This document shows positions 1 to 4,912 of a DNA stretch of 7,256 bases, one piece after another (position 1 is the first letter of the stretch; every line of letters starts with the position of its first letter). The notes beneath the pieces are model-generated. The model saw nothing but the letters and a program-made list of their open reading frames with translations. It was not told the DNA's origin and searched no databases. The translations under genes and the position numbers were made by a program. The stretch covers positions 1 to 7,256 of the forward strand of contig JAKALZ010000088.1 of the NCBI GenBank assembly GCA_021813065.1, read 5' to 3'. This DNA is from a bacterium. Lineage in GTDB: Bacteria > Spirochaetota > Spirochaetia > Treponematales > Rectinemataceae.

Positions 1-366
1 TTCTACCTTTTTAAAGGCGTTCCCAAAGAACAGACCCAAGCGGCCTTTACTTTCGTCAAATGGATGACCGACAATCCCGATAGAGTCGCCCAGTGGAGCA
101 TCGATACAGGCTATGTAGCTACAAGACCCGATGCTTATGAAACGCAGCGGATGAAAGATTATTCGGCTAAATTCCCGCAAGCCTTGGTCGCACGAGACCA
201 GCTCAAGTACGGTCATGCTGAATTCTCTGTATACGACCAGGGAGTCGTGCAGAAAATCCTCGATGATGCTATCGAGCTGATCATGACGGGACAGAAAGAC
301 CCGACGACTGCGTTAAACGAAGCTCAGGCACAGGCGGATGTGATTCTGAAGCAGTACAGGAAATAA
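1..366 (+). CDS. ABC sugar importer, extracellular solute-binding protein (family 1, UgpB/MalE-like), C-terminal part
   Basis: This is the last 121 codons of a gene that begins outside the window; reading frame 1 is open from base 1 to the TAA at 364-366. The visible protein contains a segment of the type FVKWMTDNPDRVAQWSIDTG followed by a YVATRPDAYE stretch. This pattern (a helix ending in W-M/L-T, then Q-W-S-x-x-T-G-Y-x-x-x-R) is characteristic of the C-terminal lobe of CUT1 solute-binding proteins. The end, with an amphipathic helix and an A-L-N-E-A-Q-A-Q-A-D-V-I-L-like closing helix, is also typical. The protein would capture a sugar or sugar derivative outside the membrane and hand it to the two permeases encoded next. 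The N-terminus, signal peptide and most of the ligand site are missing, so the substrate cannot be judged. Family assignment is fairly sure. Confidence 0.9.
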   Translation, partial: FYLFKGVPKEQTQAAFTFVKWMTDNPDRVAQWSIDTGYVATRPDAYETQRMKDYSAKFPQALVARDQLKYGHAEFSVYDQGVVQKILDDAIELIMTGQKDPTTALNEAQAQADVILKQYRK

Positions 367-398
367 AAATTCCGTTCGAGAAATCAAAGCAGAATGTA

Positions 399-438
399 AT
401 CGGACATCCGGTGCGAAAGCTCGTACTGGGTGTCCGAT
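399..438 (+). promoter_or_regulatory. Intergenic stem-loop between binding-protein and permease genes
   Basis: Bases 399-412 pair with 425-438 over 14 positions (ATCGGACATCCGGT against ACTGGGTGTCCGAT, two G-U wobbles) around a 12-base loop. It lies 32 bases after the stop of the binding-protein gene. Only a weak T-run (TTTT about 15 bases later) follows, so it looks less like a full intrinsic terminator than a leaky terminator or a 3' mRNA-stabilising structure. Similar structures sit after malE-type genes and raise binding protein over permease; that role here is inferred. Confidence 0.5.
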
Positions 439-565
439 CATTACTCTCAATTTTCGGAACGCCGCTTCTTTGCTCGGCATAGAGCTTGGCGTATGATGAG
501 CGTGACCTAACCATGCGGTTAATCCGCCCGGGTATGAGAAAACTTAACAAAGTTGGATAGACAGG

Positions 566-1441
566 ATGAATCATACTACGAAGAAGAAATGGAGAACCTC
601 TTTTCTCGCATGGGGTCTAATTCTGCCGTCCTTTGTGTTTTTGGTGCTTTTTACACTTTATCCTATCGCGAAAAGTTTTTATCTCAGCTTTTTTAAGGAT
701 AATCTTTCCGTTTCGGTTCCGTCGTTCATCGGGATCCAGAACTATCTTGATTTGCTGCAGGATAGCGTATTCAAGCAAGCATTCATGAACAACTTGATAG
801 TAGCCATCTGTACGATTCCCATAAGCATCGCGCTAGCCGTGGCGATGGCTATTTTCGCGAACAAGGTGAAATTCGGGAAAGGCCTGACCAGGGTGGCCTT
901 TTTCCACCCGACGATCCTGCCTATGGTCGCGGTGGCCGATATTTGGCTATTCATCTATACGCCCATGTACGGACTGGTCGGCAATTTCTTCCCTAACCTT
1001 CGGCTTCTCGGAAGCGCGGACACAGCTATTTGGGCGCTCATCGTCATGCTTATTTGGAAACAAGCCGGGTACGTGATGATCTTCTACATTTCTGGATTGC
1101 AGGGTATATCTCGGGAGCTGTACGAGGCCGCTAAGCTCGACGGCGCTGGGCCAGTCCAAAGCTTTATGCACATAACATGGCCTCTGCTCAAACCGACAAC
1201 CATCTACGTGACGGTCATCACCCTGACCAACGCGTATAAAATCGTAGACCATTTATATATCATGACGAAGGGCGGCCCTGGGAATGCCACGAACATGCTT
1301 TTATTCTATATCTATCAAGTAGGATTCGATTTTTGGGATGTAGGCAAGGCGGCAGCCATGACAGTTGTACTCATTGTTATGCTTCTAGTGGTCACGACGA
1401 TTCAATTCTTCGTCCAAGATAAACGGACATTCTACAGCTGA
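566..1441 (+). CDS. ABC sugar importer permease, MalF/UgpA-type
   Basis: A 291-residue inner-membrane permease, one half of the heterodimeric channel of a CUT1 importer. Hydrophobic segments lie near residues 12-34, 73-98, 107-131, 154-178, 208-228 and 261-283, giving six membrane helices. The EAA loop that docks on the ATPase is at 187-206: E187-A-A-K-L-D-G-A then P206 in WPLLKP. The TKGGPGNAT motif (about 234-242) is typical of the MalF/UgpA group. Length is normal for UgpA-like proteins. The start at 566 places a short basic N-terminus before helix 1, as usual, but its ribosome binding site is poor: only AGG directly before the ATG. The gene follows the binding-protein gene by 199 bases and precedes the second permease by 2 bases. 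Substrate unknown. Confidence 0.95.
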   Translation: MNHTTKKKWRTSFLAWGLILPSFVFLVLFTLYPIAKSFYLSFFKDNLSVSVPSFIGIQNYLDLLQDSVFKQAFMNNLIVAICTIPISIALAVAMAIFANKVKFGKGLTRVAFFHPTILPMVAVADIWLFIYTPMYGLVGNFFPNLRLLGSADTAIWALIVMLIWKQAGYVMIFYISGLQGISRELYEAAKLDGAGPVQSFMHITWPLLKPTTIYVTVITLTNAYKIVDHLYIMTKGGPGNATNMLLFYIYQVGFDFWDVGKAAAMTVVLIVMLLVVTTIQFFVQDKRTFYS

Positions 1442-1461
1442 GCATGGCGCGAAAAATAGTC

Positions 1462-1470
1462 AGGAAGGGA
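1462..1470 (+). promoter_or_regulatory. Ribosome binding site deciding the start of the second permease
   Basis: AGGAAGGGA precedes the ATG at 1474; its AGGA (1462-1465) is 8 bases from that ATG, an ideal distance. The alternative in-frame ATG at 1444, ten codons earlier and 2 bases after the upstream stop, has no visible Shine-Dalgarno sequence and could only be used by translational coupling. Confidence 0.6.
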
Positions 1471-1473
1471 AGT

Positions 1474-2322
1474 ATGGGCAATTCGTGGGGATCGGAAAGA
1501 AAACACAAAAAATTGAACCCAGCCAGTATCATCGTTTACGGCTTCATGTACTTGTTCGCAATTATCTACATGATCCCCCTCATATGGATGATTCGCACAG
1601 CGTTGATCGCCCCGAACAAGGCTATAGACCTATTTTCCATCAGCTGGCCTACATTGGGGAATTTCAAACGAATCCTTCAGGCGGCGCCCTTCGGTCAATA
1701 TTACATAAATACCATCGTGATGGTTTTCGGCACCCTGGCAGTCCAGTTCGTGCTCATCACCATGGCAGGCTATGCCTTTGCTAGGCTCAATTTCTGGGGC
1801 AAGAATGTATTGTTCATCCTTTTCCTCACACAGCTGATGATAACCCCTGACGTGCTGATTATGCCTAATTACAGTTTCATGGGACAGCTGGGTCTGGTTG
1901 ATACGAAGCTCGGAGTAATTCTGCCGTTTTTCGCTTCCGCCTTGGGAATTTTCCTGATGCGTCAGACGATAAAAACCATTCCCTACGAACTGGAGGAAGC
2001 CGCCAAAATGGACGGCTGCAGTCTTCCCCGAATGCTGGTGCAGATCTACGTTCCTCTGCTGAAGCCTGTCTATATCGCCTTCGGACTGATTTCTTCCTCG
2101 TATCAATGGAATAATTTTCTTTGGCCCTTGGTCATGATCAACTCTGTCGAAAAAAGGCCCTTGACCCTCGGCCTGGCGATATTCGCCATGTCGTACGAAA
2201 CAGGGGCTCAATGGAGCGACGTCACAGCAGCGACCCTGCTCGTGATCGCGCCCCTGCTCATTCTTTTCCTCATTTTCCAGCGGCAGTTCATCGAGAGCTT
2301 CGCCCATTCGGGCATCAAATAG
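1474..2322 (+). CDS. ABC sugar importer permease, MalG/UgpE-type
   Basis: The partner permease of the CUT1 importer, 282 residues from the ATG at 1474, or 292 from the ATG at 1444; the former is preferred because of its good ribosome binding site. Counting from 1444, membrane helices lie near 28-50, 84-108, 120-140, 155-173, 206-226 and 259-277. The EAA loop is E185-A-A-K-M-D-G-C with P204 in VPLLKP, and QWNNFLWPLVM (about 221-231) is a hallmark of MalG/UgpE proteins. It forms the translocation channel with the preceding permease. No ATPase gene follows; CUT1 operons often rely on a shared MsmX/UgpC-type ATPase encoded elsewhere, which is probably the case here. No convincing terminator is seen after the TAG. 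Family is certain, substrate unknown. Confidence 0.95.
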   Translation: MGNSWGSERKHKKLNPASIIVYGFMYLFAIIYMIPLIWMIRTALIAPNKAIDLFSISWPTLGNFKRILQAAPFGQYYINTIVMVFGTLAVQFVLITMAGYAFARLNFWGKNVLFILFLTQLMITPDVLIMPNYSFMGQLGLVDTKLGVILPFFASALGIFLMRQTIKTIPYELEEAAKMDGCSLPRMLVQIYVPLLKPVYIAFGLISSSYQWNNFLWPLVMINSVEKRPLTLGLAIFAMSYETGAQWSDVTAATLLVIAPLLILFLIFQRQFIESFAHSGIK

Positions 2323-2552
2323 GGATTGCTTTCAAGCTAATTGAAGAGTATTCGATAACTTGCATTGTTTAAAAGGTGAAGTGCTCGTAGTACCCTTAGT
2401 TCGACGAGATTCGAGAGCCGGCTTCGAGCAATCTAACATCCAAAAGGTTCTGTTCTTGAGATATTCGGAGCTGACCTTAGAAACAATTTTTTCTTTTACC
2501 TGGACATTTAATACTACTGTTCACCCTCGCGCTTTTTCCCCACCAAAAACAT
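2323..2552. other. Intergenic stretch with no supported gene
   Basis: The first 230 bases after the permease. I see no RNA gene, insertion-sequence end or clear terminator. A weak 6-bp stem with a 5-base loop near 2332-2348 has no T-run. A TTG-started 82-codon frame (2360-2608) overlaps the promoter and operator on the right, has no ribosome binding site and resembles no family I know, so it is not called. A T-rich patch at about 2488-2498 has no stem before it. Confidence 0.6.
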
Positions 2553-2581
2553 TTGACAAATCCCTAAAACGGGCTGATAAT
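2553..2581 (+). promoter_or_regulatory. Sigma-70-type promoter for the dehydrogenase/RbsABC-type operon
   Basis: TTGACA at 2553-2558 is a perfect -35 box. GATAAT at 2576-2581 matches five of six bases of the -10 consensus, with the ideal 17-base spacer. Transcription would begin near 2588-2590, just before or at the left edge of the operator palindrome. The first gene starts at 2842, so the leader would be about 250 bases long. Confidence 0.8.
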
Positions 2582-2591
2582 ATTTTCACTT

Positions 2592-2620
2592 TTGCAAACG
2601 TTTTCTGAAAACGTTTGCAA
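2592..2620. promoter_or_regulatory. Perfect 29-base palindrome: two overlapping LacI-family operators
   Basis: The left arm TTGCAAACGTTTTC (2592-2605) is the exact reverse complement of the right arm (2607-2620), with a single T at 2606. Each arm is centred on a CG (2599-2600 and 2612-2613) within a TGxAAxCGxTTxxx pattern. For example TGAAAACGTTTGCA (2606-2619) matches the usual LacI/GalR operator form, a pseudo-palindrome around a central CG. The two centres are 13 bases apart. The element starts about 11 bases after the -10 box, so a bound repressor would block initiation or promoter escape. No repressor gene is in the window. As RNA it could also fold into a hairpin, but no T-run follows. 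Confidence 0.8.
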
Positions 2621-2630
2621 TAAGAATTTC

Positions 2631-2699
2631 ATGCAGAAGCGACGCCCAATCCGCCGCTTTGCGCCGAAACAGCTTGAGGTTCTTTCAAAAGTCGGATGA
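2631..2699 (+). CDS. Possible 22-codon leader peptide (tentative)
   Basis: An ATG at 2631 opens a frame of 22 codons ending at TGA 2697-2699, inside the predicted mRNA leader. The peptide is very basic at its start (MQKRRPIRRF). The stop codon falls in the loop of the terminator-like hairpin at 2678-2712, the position expected if translation affected that hairpin. There is no good ribosome binding site and no run of one amino acid, so this may be chance. Confidence 0.15.
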   Translation: MQKRRPIRRFAPKQLEVLSKVG

Positions 2700-2720
2700 G
2701 TTTTGAAAAACCAACTTTTT
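2678..2720 (+). terminator. Terminator-like hairpin in the operon leader
   Basis: Bases 2678-2690 pair with 2701-2712 (GGTT, bulged C2682, TTTCAAAA against TTTTGAAAAACC), a 12-bp stem with a 10-base loop. It is followed after two A and a C by TTTTT at 2716-2720. The stem is AT-rich with only two G-C pairs at its base, so as an intrinsic terminator it would be weak. It lies inside the leader about 90 bases after the predicted transcription start, which suggests attenuation if it works at all. Confidence 0.4.
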
Positions 2721-2730
2721 ATTGCGGCAT

Positions 2731-2760
2731 TTGCGTACGTTTTTTAAGAAAACGGAGCAA
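2731..2760. promoter_or_regulatory. Diverged second copy of the operator palindrome
   Basis: This 30-base stretch repeats the pattern of the 2592-2620 operator: TTGC, two bases, ACGTTTT, a short spacer, GAAAACG, then GCAA. The spacer is four bases rather than two and the last segment is degenerate. The starts of the two elements are 139 bases apart. It could be an auxiliary operator that lets a tetrameric LacI-type repressor loop the DNA. As RNA it also forms an imperfect hairpin (2730-2736 with 2761-2767, and 2738-2743 with 2749-2754), so the similarity might instead reflect an RNA structure. Confidence 0.45.
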
Positions 2761-2766
2761 ACGCAA

Positions 2767-2803
2767 AGCCAATTTCAGAAGTAACAGACTTTTGAAATTG
2801 GCT
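2767..2803 (+). promoter_or_regulatory. Strong 16-bp leader hairpin
   Basis: Bases 2767-2782 pair with 2788-2803 (AGCCAATTTCAGAAGT against ACTTTTGAAATTGGCT) with one G-U pair and a 5-base loop (AACAG). No T-run follows, so it is not a terminator. It sits directly upstream of the ribosome binding site of the dehydrogenase gene and shares three bases (2801-2803) with the next hairpin. Confidence 0.65.
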
Positions 2804-2833
2804 CAGCTTGACTTCCGGACAAAGGAGCTGAGC
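2801..2833 (+). promoter_or_regulatory. Hairpin that can sequester the dehydrogenase ribosome binding site
   Basis: GCTCAGCT (2801-2808) pairs perfectly with AGCTGAGC (2826-2833). Inside, CTT (2812-2814) can pair with AAG (2822-2824), leaving the loop CCGGACA. The Shine-Dalgarno sequence AAAGGAG (2821-2827) is thus almost wholly within paired or internal-loop bases. The start codon is 14 bases after this Shine-Dalgarno sequence, longer than usual. The hairpin shares its first three bases with the 16-bp hairpin before it, so the two compete slightly at the base. Regulation of translation is an inference. Confidence 0.5.
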
Positions 2834-2841
2834 AAAAATAT

Positions 2842-3855
2842 ATGGAAAAAGTGAGAATCGGCATCGTCGGTCTCGGTAGACTCGGCAAACGCCACGCATA
2901 CAACCTCGCGAACCTGGTGCCTGGAGCGGAACTCCGCGCAGCCTGCTCACCGATTCAAACCGAGCTCGATTGGGCTGGAAGCGAACTTGGCGTTCCCAAG
3001 CTCTATGCGAATTTCGACGACATGCTCGCTCAATCCGATATCGACGCGGTGTGGATCGCGAGTTCTTCGGTGCGCCACGCGTCGCAGGTGCTTGCCGCGC
3101 TCGATCGCGGTCTGCATGTCTTTACGGAAAAACCGATGGGCGTCACACTCGACGAGTGCGCCTCGATTGAAAGAGCTGTCGCCGCGCACTCCGCGCAGGT
3201 ATTTCTCGTCGGCTTCGTACGCCGCTTCGATCCCTCATATCGATATGCCAAAGAACTTGTGGACAACGGCGCGATCGGCACTCCCTTCCTTGTGCGCTCG
3301 CAGACCTGCGACCTCGACGAGTACGCCGAATTCCAGCTCGAATTCGTAAAGACCGGCGGCGGCATATTCCTCGATATGAATGTGCACGACATCGATCTCG
3401 TGCGCTGGTTCATCGGATCAGAAATCGCACAGGTGCACGCGGTTGGCGGGTCCTATGTACATCCGGGATTCGCGGAACTGGGTGACGCCGACAACACGGT
3501 CTGTTTGGCTACTTTCGAAAACGGCGCGATGGCGGTGCTCTCCGCGAGCCGCACGGCCTTCCACGGCCACGACACGCACACCGAAATCGTCGGCTCAAAG
3601 GGAATCTTGAAAGTGGGCACAACCCCGCGCAAAAACAGAGTGGAAATTTTCGACGCGCACGGCGCGCGCACCGACTGCGTCCGCGACTTCTATGAGCGTT
3701 TTGAGGAGGGTTTTATCACCGAAGCCCGAGAGTTCGTGGCCTGTATCCGCGAGGGGCGCGCGCCTGATGTTTCGCCGCGCGACGGCACCGCCGCGACGCG
3801 GATCGGCATGGCCATGACTGAGTCGTATAAGAAAAAGATCACAATAACGTTGTAA
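2842..3855 (+). CDS. Gfo/Idh/MocA-family NAD(P)-dependent dehydrogenase (inositol 2-dehydrogenase-like)
   Basis: A 337-residue soluble oxidoreductase. The N-terminal Rossmann fold begins at once with RIGIVGLGRLG (GxGxxG at G10, G12, G15), which supports the start at 2842. The family's EKP signature is at E96-K97-P98, where K97 is the likely catalytic lysine. GFVRRFDPSY follows at about 124-133. The GGGIFLDMNVHDIDLVRW stretch (172-189) places D178 and H182 at the spacing of the catalytic Asp and His of myo-inositol 2-dehydrogenases. The C-terminal part holds the usual TEIVGSKGILKVG strand (about 247-259) and a closing helix. It would oxidise a hydroxyl of a sugar or cyclitol with NAD(P)+ in the cytoplasm. 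As the first gene of a sugar-importer operon under a LacI-type operator, it probably acts on the imported substrate. Substrate is not settled: inositol, glucose-type or other sugar dehydrogenases share these motifs. Confidence 0.9.
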   Translation: MEKVRIGIVGLGRLGKRHAYNLANLVPGAELRAACSPIQTELDWAGSELGVPKLYANFDDMLAQSDIDAVWIASSSVRHASQVLAALDRGLHVFTEKPMGVTLDECASIERAVAAHSAQVFLVGFVRRFDPSYRYAKELVDNGAIGTPFLVRSQTCDLDEYAEFQLEFVKTGGGIFLDMNVHDIDLVRWFIGSEIAQVHAVGGSYVHPGFAELGDADNTVCLATFENGAMAVLSASRTAFHGHDTHTEIVGSKGILKVGTTPRKNRVEIFDAHGARTDCVRDFYERFEEGFITEAREFVACIREGRAPDVSPRDGTAATRIGMAMTESYKKKITITL

Positions 3856-3860
3856 AAAGC

Positions 3861-3877
3861 AGCGGGCGTTGCCCGTT
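3861..3877 (+). promoter_or_regulatory. Short intergenic stem-loop between dehydrogenase and binding-protein genes
   Basis: AGCGGGC (3861-3867) pairs with GCCCGTT (3871-3877), seven pairs with one G-U, around a 3-base GTT loop. On the + strand it is followed by seven A, not T, so it is not a + strand terminator; it may be a processing or stability element before the binding-protein message. On the - strand it would be followed by a short T-run, but no - strand gene is seen. Confidence 0.4.
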
Positions 3878-3904
3878 AAAAAAATCCATTTTATGGGAGG
3901 CACC

Positions 3905-4837
3905 ATGAAAATCGGAAAAAAAGCGATCCTCGTAGCTGTCATCGCACTCACGCTGGTGACAGGAACCGCCTTCGCGCAGAAGACGTACCACATCGGCGTC
4001 ACACTGTACGATCGCGACCAGTTCATCTCTTCGCTCGAGCAGGCAATTCTCGAAGCGGCGAAGAAGTATCCAAACGTCATCGTCGATTCACAGGACGCCA
4101 AGCAGGACGTCAATCAGCAGATGGCGCAGGTCGATGTATTCGCTACCAAGAAGTATGACGCCATCATCGTCAACCTGATCAACACCGACACGGTTGAGAC
4201 TATCATCCAGCGCGCCAAGGGCATTCCCACGATCTTCGTCAACCGCAGACCACGCGATGCCGTAATCGATGGCGTGAAGACTGCCTATGTCGGCTCTCAG
4301 GAATTCGATGCCGGCCGCATGCAGGGTGAATTCCTCGCGCAATTCTTCAAGGGGAAGAAAGAAATTCGCTATGTGCTGTTCATGGGGCAGCTTGGCCTCG
4401 AGAACACGAATGAGCGCACGCGCGGTGTGAAAGAGACGCTCCAGAAAGCCGGTTTCACTTTGACAAAAGTCTATGAGGACACCGCGGAGTGGGACCGCTG
4501 GAAAGCCATGAACCAGATGCAGCAGCTCCTTGGCACCGGCAAGCAGTTCGATGTCGTTATCTGCAACAACGATGAAATGGCGCTCGGCGCGATTGAGGCC
4601 ATGAAGGCGCTCAAGATGGATCTCAAGAAGATCCCCGTCGTCGGCATCGACGCCACTCCGCCCGCGAAAGAAGCGGTGAAGGCCGGCGACATGGCCATGA
4701 CCGTGTTCCAGAACGCGAAGGCTCAGGGCGCGGTTGCCCTGGAGTTTGCGCTCAAAGCGGCGCAGGGCCAGAAGATCGAGAAATATGGCTGGGTACCGTT
4801 CGAACCCGTCACCATCAACAACGTAAGCAAGTACTGA
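3905..4837 (+). CDS. Periplasmic sugar-binding protein, RbsB/MglB-like (Peripla_BP_4 type)
   Basis: A 310-residue binding protein of a CUT2-type importer. The start at 3905 is chosen because GGGAGG (3895-3900) precedes it and it gives a clean signal peptide: MKIGKK, a hydrophobic core, then AFA before Q25. There is no lipobox cysteine, so the mature protein should be free in the periplasm. The mature part begins with YHIGVTLYDRDQF, the first beta-strand of the family. Later come IPTIFVNRRPRD (about 105-116), a hinge-region GSQEFDAGRMQGEF, GQLGLENTNERTRG, VICNNDEMALGAIEAM (about 220-235) and VVGIDATPPAKEAVKAG, all landmark segments of RbsB/MglB-like proteins. The protein captures a monosaccharide or polyol for the ATPase and permease encoded next. 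The NRRP segment resembles the ligand site of galactose- and inositol-type binders more than ribose binders, a weak hint from memory. A TTG twelve codons upstream (3869) is unlikely as a start. Confidence 0.93.
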   Translation: MKIGKKAILVAVIALTLVTGTAFAQKTYHIGVTLYDRDQFISSLEQAILEAAKKYPNVIVDSQDAKQDVNQQMAQVDVFATKKYDAIIVNLINTDTVETIIQRAKGIPTIFVNRRPRDAVIDGVKTAYVGSQEFDAGRMQGEFLAQFFKGKKEIRYVLFMGQLGLENTNERTRGVKETLQKAGFTLTKVYEDTAEWDRWKAMNQMQQLLGTGKQFDVVICNNDEMALGAIEAMKALKMDLKKIPVVGIDATPPAKEAVKAGDMAMTVFQNAKAQGAVALEFALKAAQGQKIEKYGWVPFEPVTINNVSKY

Positions 4838-4850
4838 GCGGCTAGAAACC

Positions 4851-4898
4851 AGGGGGAAGCTCCGCGGCGCATCCCGCGGGGCGCTCCCTCCTTTTTTT
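4851..4898 (+). terminator. Intra-operon terminator/attenuator between binding protein and ATPase
   Basis: CCGCGG (4862-4867) pairs with CCGCGG (4874-4879) around a 6-base loop. Flanking bases extend the stem: GCT with GGC (one G-U), then after a small internal loop AGGGGG with the CTCCCT region to about 4889. Seven T (4892-4898) follow directly. This is a textbook intrinsic terminator, but the ATPase gene begins only 14 bases later with its own GGAG site (4904-4907). It therefore probably gives partial termination and high binding-protein levels relative to the membrane complex. Confidence 0.8.
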
Positions 4899-4912
4899 AA
4901 AATGGAGCACAC

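Noticed and set aside
1630..2307. 225-codon - strand frame over the second CUT1 permease.
   Set aside because: Antisense to a certain gene; the product is rich in H, Q, E and G without membrane or domain pattern.
2408..2433. Dyad around AGCCGGCT in the intergenic region, considered as a terminator or operator.
   Set aside because: The pairing needs a very small loop or several mismatches and there is no T-run after it.
2360..2608. 82-codon + strand frame in the intergenic region.
   Set aside because: TTG start, no ribosome binding site, no recognisable family, and it covers the promoter and half of the operator.
3869..3904. Twelve-codon N-terminal extension of the binding protein from a TTG.
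   Set aside because: It would put extra residues before a clean signal peptide and begins within the intergenic stem-loop; the ATG at 3905 has its own GGGAGG site.
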